Shown here in pieces: positions 1 through 5,299 of a stretch of 7,385 nucleotides of DNA. This DNA is from Methylobacteriaceae bacterium (lineage in GTDB: Bacteria; Pseudomonadota; Alphaproteobacteria; Rhizobiales; Beijerinckiaceae): positions 1-7,385 of the forward strand of contig JAISTL010000076.1 of the NCBI GenBank assembly GCA_031272615.1, written 5' to 3'. A program made the position numbers and the translations under genes. The first letter of the stretch is position 1; every line of letters begins with the position of its first letter. The notes under the pieces are model-generated. The model worked only from the letters and a program-made list of their open reading frames with translations, did no database searches and had not been told where the DNA came from.

Positions 1-96
1 GGAAGCGTTGTCACAAAAGACGTTCCGCCGTGGAGCGTCGTGGCGGGAAACCCGGCGCATGTGGTTCGCGAGATTGCGCATCCCGAACAGAAATAG
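1..96 (+). CDS. Hexapeptide-repeat acyltransferase, C-terminal fragment (5' truncated by window)
   Basis: Frame 1 is open from the first base to TAG at 94-96 and gives 31 residues ending in a lysine. It contains GSVVTKDVPPWSVVAGNPA, the signature C-terminus of the left-handed beta-helix (LbH) O-acetyltransferase family (WbbJ/maltose-acetyltransferase type). Members transfer acetyl or other acyl groups from acyl-CoA to sugars, often of surface polysaccharides. The catalytic part lies upstream of the window, so the acceptor cannot be inferred. Over 25 aligned residues, 20 match the C-terminus of the next gene (156-776), but this segment is conserved across the whole family, so recent duplication is not shown. 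The next start codon is 59 bp downstream on the same strand with no convincing terminator between, so the two genes may be co-transcribed. Confidence 0.85.
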   Translation, partial: GSVVTKDVPPWSVVAGNPAHVVREIAHPEQK

Positions 97-127
97 TATT
101 GAGACCTTAGTCTTTCGGGTGCCGCAA

Positions 128-137
128 TTGTGCACAA
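128..137. promoter_or_regulatory. 10-bp perfect palindrome upstream of the second acyltransferase
   Basis: TTGTGCACAA is a perfect inverted repeat located 6 bp before the Shine-Dalgarno-like GGAG and 18 bp before the TTG start. It lies in a 59-bp intergenic gap that is AT-richer than the flanking coding DNA. The symmetry and position fit an operator half-site pair or a local mRNA structure. I recognise no specific regulator and see no clear -35/-10 pair around it. Confidence 0.2.
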
Positions 138-155
138 AACCGTGGAGTTTCAAGA

Positions 156-776
156 TTGAAAAAGCTGATCAAGAGGGTACTGAGAGCATTTGTCCGCTGG
201 TTGATGGCTGACGACAGCAGTCAAATCGCTCGTCCCAATGATACTGCGCATCCCAATTCCCGGGTTCATCCGTCGGCGAAAACCGACGCACTGCACGTTG
301 TTGGGATTGATGAGGGCTATCTCACCATCGGGGAGTGCTCGATGTTCGATGGAACGTTAATGGTGTTCGAGCGGGAAGGCGCCCGGATTTCCGTGGGGGC
401 TCGCACTCATATCGGCGGTTCCAAGCTGCTTGCCGCCAATTCCATCACCATCGGAAACGATGTGCTGATTGCCTTTGAATCCGTTTTCACCGACCACGAT
501 TCTCACAGTCTCGATTGGAATGAACGTAAAAACGATGTTGTTGGCTGGTACAACGGGAAAAAGAACTGGGATGTGGTCAAGTCGCGCCCGGTGGTTGTCG
601 GGGACAAGGCCTGGATCGGCATGGGGTGTATCATCCTGGAAGGTGTGACCATCGGCGAGGGGGCGGTGGTCGGCGCCGGAAGCGTGGTGACGCGTGACGT
701 GCCGCCGTGGACCGTTGTGGCCGGGAATCCGGCGCGGGTGATCCGGGAGTTGCCGAAACCTGAAACGGCCGTGTAG
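156..776 (+). CDS. Hexapeptide-repeat (LbH) O-acyltransferase
   Basis: This 206-residue protein is probably an acyl-CoA-dependent O-acetyltransferase acting on a sugar or surface glycan in the cytoplasm. The N-terminus (1-16) is basic and amphipathic (K2, K3, K6, R7, R10, R14) and could touch the membrane. Hexapeptide-type [LIV]-G-x4 turns run from about residue 57 to 178, including [22 protein letters not shown] and VVGAG. A loop at 113-119 (DHDSHSL) carries the likely catalytic histidine, H114 or H117. The end, [25 protein letters not shown], is the family C-terminus. The start is TTG at 156, chosen because GGAG at 144-147 sits 8 bp before it. The in-frame ATG at 204 has no ribosome site at proper distance and would remove the basic helix. 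The gene lies between another acyltransferase and an SGNH hydrolase, which suggests a polysaccharide-decoration operon. The family is secure; the substrate is unknown. Confidence 0.88.
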   Translation: MKKLIKRVLRAFVRWLMADDSSQIARPNDTAHPNSRVHPSAKTDALHVVGIDEGYLTIGECSMFDGTLMVFEREGARISVGARTHIGGSKLLAANSITIGNDVLIAFESVFTDHDSHSLDWNERKNDVVGWYNGKKNWDVVKSRPVVVGDKAWIGMGCIILEGVTIGEGAVVGAGSVVTRDVPPWTVVAGNPARVIRELPKPETAV

Positions 777-782
777 AGGGAG
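775..782 (+). promoter_or_regulatory. Ribosome binding site of the SGNH hydrolase gene
   Basis: AGAGGGAG overlaps the TAG stop of the acyltransferase (774-776) and stands 8 bp before the ATG at 791. It fixes this start and indicates that the two genes are read from one mRNA. Confidence 0.6.
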
Positions 783-790
783 TTCGGCTG

Positions 791-1507
791 ATGGGCAAGG
801 TCATCGGAACACGATTGGCGGCGGCGGTTGTGGCGGCGCTGCTGACGTCGGCGCTGTGGTGGTTCAATTACCCCGCCCAGGCTCCGGCGCCTGTCGGGCA
901 TCCATACGTTCCGACGCGGGAAACAATGATTCTGTACCAGGCCGGGCAGGTGAACGACGGCGGCACGGTTCTGCTGGGCGACAGTATCACCGACGGGTTG
1001 TATGCGCAGGATTTGCCGGGAAACGTCCTCAATGCCGGGGTTGGTTCGGCGCGGCTGAAGGATGTCCGCAGGTTCGGCGGGAGGCTGTTGAAGGGGCGGC
1101 ATCCGGCTGTTATCGTCCTCACCGCCGGCGTCAACGATATGCTCGACATCGGGCAGGACCGGTTCGCCGCCGATGAGTTCAGGAACGCCTACGCTGACAT
1201 GTGCCGGCTGATCGAGGAAACCGGCGCGAAGCTCGTTGTCTCGACGATTCTGCCGGTGCGGAAGGAAGAGCCGGGTTCCAAAAGGATGAGCGCGAAAGTG
1301 AACGCTGAGACGCTGGCCCGGGCAAACGATATCATCCGGGAAATCGCCGGCGGCAATGGCTATCACTTGATGGACTCCTTCGCTTATATGGCGGGAGATG
1401 ACGGGTATCTCGCTCCGGAGCTGACTCCGGACGGCATTCACCTGTCGCCGAAAGGCTATGCCAGGTGGAAAACACTGATCCGGGATACGCTGAACGGGGT
1501 GCAATAG
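791..1507 (+). CDS. SGNH/GDSL-family hydrolase with N-terminal membrane segment
   Basis: This 238-residue esterase/acetylhydrolase-like protein shows all SGNH blocks. Block I is GDSITDG with nucleophile S65. Block II is NAGVGSAR with oxyanion glycine G83 or G85. Block III is GVND with N115. Block V is DGIH with D214 and H217. No key residue is missing, so it should be active. Residues 1-25 have a basic start (K3, R8) followed by a hydrophobic stretch, meaning export or an N-terminal anchor. The possible AQA site at 29-31 is followed by proline, which disfavours signal-peptidase cleavage, so an anchored periplasmic enzyme is more likely. The gene begins 14 bp after the acyltransferase stop. 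Acyltransferase/SGNH pairs commonly modify glycans or lipids, so removal or transfer of acyl groups on an envelope polymer is plausible. The substrate cannot be named. Confidence 0.85.
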   Translation: MGKVIGTRLAAAVVAALLTSALWWFNYPAQAPAPVGHPYVPTRETMILYQAGQVNDGGTVLLGDSITDGLYAQDLPGNVLNAGVGSARLKDVRRFGGRLLKGRHPAVIVLTAGVNDMLDIGQDRFAADEFRNAYADMCRLIEETGAKLVVSTILPVRKEEPGSKRMSAKVNAETLARANDIIREIAGGNGYHLMDSFAYMAGDDGYLAPELTPDGIHLSPKGYARWKTLIRDTLNGVQ

Positions 1508-1572
1508 CCGGGTGACGTTGACGGTTCGGGAAGGCCGCATGTTCTTTCCCGCAACAGCTCTCAAAACGCCGA

Positions 1573-1594
1573 AGGCCCCCCTTTCGGGAGGCCT
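1573..1594 (-). terminator. Intrinsic terminator of the coiled-coil gene
   Basis: On the minus strand, AGGCC pairs with GGCCT, then one C/A mismatch, then CCC pairs with GGG around a 4-base loop. A short T-run (TTTT at 1566-1563) follows 6 bases after the stem. The stem begins about 28 bp beyond the TGA at 1624-1622. The T-tract is short and displaced, so termination may be partial. Read in the + direction the stem has no T-tract, so it would serve the SGNH gene poorly. Confidence 0.5.
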
Positions 1595-1610
1595 CCGCTG
1601 AAATCAGCGG
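1595..1610. repeat. Perfect hairpin (CCGCTG-AAAT-CAGCGG) next to the terminator
   Basis: A 6-bp perfect stem with a 4-base loop directly abuts the terminator stem in the convergent gap between the SGNH and coiled-coil genes. There is no T-tract on either side. It may protect 3' ends or help polymerase pause in either direction. Confidence 0.4.
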
Positions 1611-1621
1611 CGTGATGCCTG

Positions 1622-3187
1622 TCAGGAACCCGCCGTCGAGCCGTGGAGCGGCGCGACGTTGTTTTCCTCGGAAGCCGCAGCTTGGGCGGCGGAGGGCGTT
1701 TCGTCGGTGGAGATATCCTCGCCGTAAGTGTCGTCGGCCACACGGGAGCGGATTTTGATGAGTTCCTTCTGTACGCGGGCCTTGTCCTGCCGGGCGGCGT
1801 CCAGCGCGCCCTCGAGCAGGGCGCGTTCGGTTTTTTCACGCTCCAGCGCCGTGGTCAGCTCACTGATGCGCCGCTCGTAGGTTTCAACCTGGCTGGACAT
1901 TTTGGTTTCCATGGAGTTTAGACGATCCGACAAATCGGTGGTGCGTTCCTCGCTGCGCTTCAGGGCGGCGTCCTTGGCCTTGATGGCCTTGGACAGCATG
2001 TCGGCGCGCTCCATGAGAGTGATACGGGATTGCTCGAGATTCTTGTTTTCGGCGTCGGCGCGCTGGGAACCGCTGATGGCCTTTTCGGCCTTGGCCTCGG
2101 CCCGGTTCAGGGCAATGGACATTTCGGTCATCTTGCGCTGGGCGTCCCGCAGGCTTTCCGTCTGTTTGGCCAGTTCGGAGCGCGTTTCGCCGAGCAGTTT
2201 CTCAAGGGTGGCCGCGCGGCTGCGCAAGCCTTCGGCCTTGACCGAAAGACCGCGTTTTTCCTCACTGGTCGCCAGGCGCAGCGCATCGAGTTCCTCATTG
2301 ATACGGGAGCGTTCGGCCTGCAGATCTGTCAACTGGCCCTCGAGTTGCAGGGCGCGGGCGCGGGCCTCGGCGGCGGAAGACTCGGTGTCGGCGAGGCGCT
2401 TGCTCATGTGAATGGCCTCGGAAACCGCCTGCTGCACCGATGCCTGAAGGCTCTCATGCTCCTGCTCGATGGTCTGGCGCTGTTCGCGTTCGCGGCGCAA
2501 TTCCTGGTCAAGGGAATTGTACACGGCTTCCTGCTCATGAATCTGGTTGCGGGCGTCCTGCAGGTCGTCCTTGGTGTGGGCCAGTTCCACCGACAAGTCG
2601 GACAGGCGGCGCTGCAGCTCGGCAACATCGGCGTCGCGCACCCGGATGTCGTTGGAGCTGAGTTTCAGCTCCTCTTCCACGGCGTGCTGGGCGGTGAGGG
2701 CCTGGGCGTGGGCCTCGTGCAGGTGCTTCAGCTCCATCTCCAGCGACGCGACCCGGGCGGCAAGCGACGACTCGCGTTCACGCAGCTGCGAGACATCGAT
2801 TCGCGCACTCTCAAAGGCGCGGTGCAGGGCGATGTTCTCGCTGCGCTGACTTTGATGATGCTGGAAGGTTTCACGCAGGGGCGTTTCAAGCTTTTCGATG
2901 AGTTTTTGCGCATCGGCGAGCTGGGTGAGAATTTCACCGATCTGCCCGAGGCGGCCGATGATCTGCTCGTGCTTTTCGCCGAGGACCGTCACGGCGTGGG
3001 CCTGATCATGTTCGATCTCGGAGGAGATTTCGTCGGCAACGCCTTCAATGGTCAGCTGCTGCCTTTGAGGCTCGACGATTTCCCGGGGTTGTTCCTGGGG
3101 TTCCCGAGAAGCGCGCGGCAATGCTGGAAGCTTTAATTCCTGCTGTGGGTCAGTGGATGTGGTTAAAATCCCGAAAATATTTTTCAT
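1622..3187 (-). CDS. Long cytoplasmic coiled-coil protein, filament-like, function unknown
   Basis: The protein has 521 residues. Residues 1-17 are a short head. Residues 18-42 are rich in P, Q and E and probably disordered. From about 45 to 485 the chain is rich in E, Q, R, A, L and K, with heptad-like spacing of L/A/I and almost no proline or glycine, as expected for a continuous coiled coil. Residues 484-521 form an acidic, A/S/E-rich tail. There is no signal peptide, membrane segment, Walker A motif or SMC head, so it is not an SMC or RecN ATPase. It resembles the architecture of bacterial intermediate-filament-like or polarity scaffolds (crescentin, FilP type), but architecture alone cannot assign homology. 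The ATG at 3187 is chosen because AGAGAG lies 5 bp upstream. A TTG 18 bp earlier is less likely. It appears monocistronic, with its own promoter at 3265-3293 and terminator at 1573-1594. Confidence 0.85.
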   Translation of the reverse strand: MKNIFGILTTSTDPQQELKLPALPRASREPQEQPREIVEPQRQQLTIEGVADEISSEIEHDQAHAVTVLGEKHEQIIGRLGQIGEILTQLADAQKLIEKLETPLRETFQHHQSQRSENIALHRAFESARIDVSQLRERESSLAARVASLEMELKHLHEAHAQALTAQHAVEEELKLSSNDIRVRDADVAELQRRLSDLSVELAHTKDDLQDARNQIHEQEAVYNSLDQELRREREQRQTIEQEHESLQASVQQAVSEAIHMSKRLADTESSAAEARARALQLEGQLTDLQAERSRINEELDALRLATSEEKRGLSVKAEGLRSRAATLEKLLGETRSELAKQTESLRDAQRKMTEMSIALNRAEAKAEKAISGSQRADAENKNLEQSRITLMERADMLSKAIKAKDAALKRSEERTTDLSDRLNSMETKMSSQVETYERRISELTTALEREKTERALLEGALDAARQDKARVQKELIKIRSRVADDTYGEDISTDETPSAAQAAASEENNVAPLHGSTAGS

Positions 3188-3192
3188 GGCGG

Positions 3193-3198
3193 CTCTCT
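3193..3198 (-). promoter_or_regulatory. Ribosome binding site of the coiled-coil gene
   Basis: AGAGAG on the minus strand lies 5 bp before the ATG at 3187-3185. It supports this start over the upstream in-frame TTG at 3205. Confidence 0.4.
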
Positions 3199-3264
3199 GC
3201 AACAACGTACCCGAGTGGGGAAACAGAATAACTGGCGTTTGGGCGTTTAACGCGAGTATCAGAC

Positions 3265-3293
3265 ATTATAAGGGCGATAACCGGGGCGTAAAA
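3265..3293 (-). promoter_or_regulatory. Sigma70-type promoter for the coiled-coil gene
   Basis: On the minus strand there is a perfect -10 TATAAT (3270-3265), a 17-bp spacer and a weak -35 TTTTAC (3293-3288). An A/T-rich run (3290-3303) lies at and just upstream of the -35 and could act as an UP-like element. Transcription would start near 3258, giving a leader of about 70 nt. The same bases read TATAAG on the + strand (3267-3272), but no good -35 exists for that direction. Confidence 0.5.
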
Positions 3294-3409
3294 GAAAAAA
3301 ATACAACACATCGGCGGCCGATTCCGTCGGGCGATACGGTTAACCGGCGGGAACGGCGAAATGTAACGTTTTTCCGGCCGCGAGTCACGCGAAAAATTAA
3401 CAGCTATCG

Positions 3410-3553
3410 TTAACGGAGTGTGAACCGTTCCGGGGTCGCCGGAACGTTTTTTCCCGGCGCCGGCGCCGGGGAAGGCAGCGAATCAATGAACACCGACAGC
3501 AGGTTCGCCAACTTGAAACGTGAGGAAAACCCCTCGGGGAACCGCCGGGGCAT
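3410..3553 (-). CDS. Doubtful 47-residue ORF directly after xseA
   Basis: The ATG (3553-3551) follows the xseA TGA (3556-3554) with no gap, and the frame runs to TAA (3412-3410). The product begins MPRRFPEGFSSRFKLANLLS, is basic, and has a PSPAPAPG linker. Most codons end in G or C, as in neighbouring genes, and the arrangement would allow re-initiation after xseA. Against it: there is no clear Shine-Dalgarno sequence, I recognise no family, and the frame crosses a GC palindrome and the opposite-strand terminator. It could be a chance reading of GC-rich DNA. Confidence 0.22.
   Translation of the reverse strand: MPRRFPEGFSSRFKLANLLSVFIDSLPSPAPAPGKNVPATPERFTLR
3426..3452 (+). terminator. Strong intrinsic terminator on the + strand with no upstream gene
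   Basis: CGTTCCGG (3426-3433) and CCGGAACG (3439-3446) form a perfect 8-bp stem around the loop GGTCG, followed at once by six T residues (3447-3452). Read on the minus strand the stem is followed by GTTCAC, so it works only in the + direction. The + strand upstream holds only the antisense of the coiled-coil gene and its promoter region, so the terminated transcript is unknown. It may be a small RNA, an antisense RNA, or a block to reading into xseA from the wrong strand. Confidence 0.7.
3453..3470. repeat. 18-bp perfect GC palindrome
   Basis: CCCGGCGCCGGCGCCGGG is self-complementary over all 18 bases and starts directly after the T-run of the + strand terminator. In RNA it would form a very stable stem. 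It lies 84-101 bp past the xseA stop, so it could protect the 3' end of xseA mRNA or assist termination. No T-run follows on the minus strand, so it is not a canonical intrinsic terminator for xseA. Confidence 0.5.
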
Positions 3554-5164
3554 TCAGCTGCCGAAGAGATCGCCCTGGCCGCTCGGGCGGGGCGGTTTGC
3601 GGCGTGCGCCCGAGTCGGCGGGCATGGCCGGGCGGGCGGTGGACGGCGTCGCAACCACGGCGGCGAAGACTCCGTCGGAAACCTCAACCTGAACCTCCGC
3701 TCCGCCTTTTACCCGGGAAACGGAGCTCACCGGCTGCCCCGCCGTGTCGCGCACCAGGGCGTAACCCCGGCGCAGAACCGCCTTGTAGTTCATGCTGGCG
3801 AACAGTTGACTCACCGCGTTGAGGCGTTGGTCGCGGCGCTGCACGGAGTGTGTGAACGCGTCGGTGAGACGCCGGGACAGCGCGCCGAGGCCGTCGGCCT
3901 GCCGGGCGAGTTTCTCCTTGTGTTGCCGGATGAGGCTCCGCCGGGCGGCGATGAGACGTTCGTTCCACTGCCGGACCTCGTTTCCGGCGAGGGTGAGATT
4001 GCGCCGGGCCGCAGCTTGCGGACGCCCGGCAACGGCGGAAAAGCGGGCGCGCATGGCAGCAAGGCGCGCCCGCGGCGACTGGGCGGCAAGGCGGTTCTGG
4101 ACGTCGTGCAGGTGTTTCTCGGCCCGCGCCACGGTGAAGCGCAGCGCCGGAAGCATTTGCGCGGCAAGAAAATCCAGGGTTTGCCGCTGTCCGGCGAACA
4201 GCGTGTCGGCCGTGGGCAGAACCCGCACCAGCGCGCTCAGATCCTTCACCCGTCGCCGGTGTTCCCGGGTCCAGGCGTTTTCGCGGCGCAAGACGAGGCT
4301 GTGCAACGAAGAGACCAGTTCCGAGCGCACCGGAACGGCGAATTCGGCAGCGCCGGTGGGGGTCGGCGCGCGCATGTCCGCCGCCAGATCCAGCAGAGTC
4401 CAGTCGGTTTCGTGGCCGATGGCCGAAATCAACGGAATGCGGCTGTCATAGGCGGCACGCACCACTTCCTCTTCGTTGAAACTCCACAAGTCCTCCACGG
4501 AACCGCCGCCACGGGCGACAATCAACACATCGGGGCGGGGAACCGGGCCGCCGGGCTCAAGGGCGTTGAAGCCGCGGATGGCATCGGCGACCTCCCGGGC
4601 CGATGTTTCACCCTGAACGCGCACCGGCCACACCAGGACACGACGCGGAAACCGGTCATTCAGGCGATGGAGAATGTCGCGGACGACCGCGCCGGTGGGC
4701 GAGGTGACCACGCCGATGACGCCGGGGAGAAACGGGATTTTCAGCTTGTGTTCCGCGGCGAACAGACCTTCGGCCTCGAATTTTTTGCGCCGTTCCGCCA
4801 GCAGCGCCATCAGCGCTCCGGCGCCGGCGGGCTCGAGGTTTTCGATGACGATCTGATAGCTGGATTTGCCGGGGAACGCGCTGACGCGCCCGGTGGCGAT
4901 GACCTCCATCCCGTCCGCGGGCTTGAATTTCAGCCGGGAGAAGGTGGTGCGCCAGATGACGGCGTCGATCCGCGCGTTGACGTCCTTGAGGGAGAAATAC
5001 ACATGGCCTGAGGAATGGGGGCCGCGGTAGCCCGAGACCTCACCCCTCAAACGGATGTAGCCGAAAGCGTCCTCCAGGGTGCCGCGGATTCGCCCCGAGA
5101 GTTCGGAAACGGTGAGTTCCGGCACGTTGGACGCCGGGGGAGTTTTGGAATCATCGTAAGCCAT
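3554..5164 (-). CDS. xseA: Exodeoxyribonuclease VII large subunit
   Basis: XseA pairs with the small subunit XseB (not in this window) to degrade single-stranded DNA from either end, releasing oligonucleotides in repair and recombination. The N-terminal OB fold spans about residues 15-110 (NVPELTVSELSGRIRGTLED, GYIRLRGEVSGY, HVYFSLKD). The catalytic domain follows, with GVVTSPTGAVVRDILHRL (151-168), LIVARGGGSVEDLWSFNEEE (214-233) and SAIGHETDWTLLDLAADMRA (247-266). Next is a long helical, R/Q/A-rich region (about 290-470), then the closing segment RGYALVRDTAGQPVSSV. At 536 residues it is longer than the 456-residue E. coli protein; the surplus lies in the helical region and the basic tail ending GQGDLFGS. 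The ATG at 5164 is chosen because it leaves a short natural lead before NVPELTVSEL. The ATG at 5182 adds six residues. Neither start has a clear Shine-Dalgarno sequence. Confidence 0.96.
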   Translation of the reverse strand: MAYDDSKTPPASNVPELTVSELSGRIRGTLEDAFGYIRLRGEVSGYRGPHSSGHVYFSLKDVNARIDAVIWRTTFSRLKFKPADGMEVIATGRVSAFPGKSSYQIVIENLEPAGAGALMALLAERRKKFEAEGLFAAEHKLKIPFLPGVIGVVTSPTGAVVRDILHRLNDRFPRRVLVWPVRVQGETSAREVADAIRGFNALEPGGPVPRPDVLIVARGGGSVEDLWSFNEEEVVRAAYDSRIPLISAIGHETDWTLLDLAADMRAPTPTGAAEFAVPVRSELVSSLHSLVLRRENAWTREHRRRVKDLSALVRVLPTADTLFAGQRQTLDFLAAQMLPALRFTVARAEKHLHDVQNRLAAQSPRARLAAMRARFSAVAGRPQAAARRNLTLAGNEVRQWNERLIAARRSLIRQHKEKLARQADGLGALSRRLTDAFTHSVQRRDQRLNAVSQLFASMNYKAVLRRGYALVRDTAGQPVSSVSRVKGGAEVQVEVSDGVFAAVVATPSTARPAMPADSGARRKPPRPSGQGDLFGS

Positions 5165-5217
5165 GGGCCGGTTGTAACGCATCCGCGCGAAAACAGGAGA
5201 GAAAAATCAGTCGGCGG

Positions 5218-5246
5218 TTGGCTTTTCAAAAAGGTTTTTGTATAGC
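5218..5246 (+). promoter_or_regulatory. Probable purD-lplA promoter
   Basis: TTGGCT (5218-5223) and TATAGC (5241-5246) are separated by exactly 17 bp in the 135-bp divergent gap between xseA and purD. The spacer holds A5 and T5 runs. Transcription would begin near 5253, leaving a leader of about 47 nt. The agreement with the sigma70 consensus is moderate. I found no equally good pair facing xseA. Confidence 0.45.
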
Positions 5247-5265
5247 GTGGGTGTTGTAAGGCTTG

Positions 5266-5280
5266 GCCGCCGGGAGCGGC
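5266..5280 (+). other. Small hairpin in the purD leader
   Basis: GCCGC (5266-5270) and GCGGC (5276-5280) form a 5-bp stem with loop CGGGA, ending 8 bp before the G-run that serves as purD ribosome site. It could modulate translation. I see no purine riboswitch core in this short leader. Confidence 0.25.
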
Positions 5281-5288
5281 ATCGATGC

Positions 5289-5295
5289 GCGGGGG
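5289..5295 (+). promoter_or_regulatory. Ribosome binding site deciding the purD start
   Basis: GCGGGGG ends 4 bp before the ATG at 5300. It is too close to the ATG at 5297 and lies downstream of the ATG at 5285, so it supports 5300 as the start, where the protein begins [14 protein letters not shown] as in the family. Confidence 0.45.
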
Positions 5296-5299
5296 TATG

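Noticed and set aside
98..117. AGAC-CTTA-GTCT as a terminator between the two acyltransferase genes
   Set aside because: The stem has only 4 bp and is followed by TTC, not a T-tract.
1527..1550. Hairpin CGGGAA / TTCCCG after the SGNH gene as a + strand terminator
   Set aside because: The stem is 6 bp with a loop of about 12 bases and no T-run follows, so termination is not supported.
503..1564. 353-codon open frame on the minus strand
   Set aside because: It is antisense to the second acyltransferase and the SGNH hydrolase, both of which have full motif support. It is an arginine- and proline-rich shadow of GC-rich codons.
2030..3136. 368-codon + strand open frame
   Set aside because: It is antisense to the coiled-coil gene. 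Its leucine/glycine/phenylalanine-rich product is the expected mirror of E/Q/A/L-rich codons, and there is no ribosome site or family motif.
3153..3413. 86-codon + strand ORF ending 12 bp before the + strand terminator
   Set aside because: The position before the terminator is tempting, but the frame begins inside the antisense of the coiled-coil gene, has no ribosome site, no GC3 bias like its neighbours and no recognisable family. A non-coding transcript explains the terminator as well.
3397..3413. Possible CtrA box (TTAA-N-TTAA)
   Set aside because: The spacing between the two TTAA elements is 9, not the 7 bases of the full CtrA site. It is kept only as part of the TTAAC cluster.
3320..3484. 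Three GANTC (CcrM-type methylation) sites in the gap
   Set aside because: GANTC also occurs in several genes of this window (for example in xseA, lplA and the acyltransferase), so no special enrichment can be claimed.
3526..3541. CCCCGAGGGG-TTTT on the minus strand as an xseA terminator
   Set aside because: Only three base pairs remain once a 4-base loop is allowed, which is too weak for an intrinsic terminator.
3806..5011. 401-codon + strand open frame
   Set aside because: It is the antisense shadow of xseA, whose motifs are complete.
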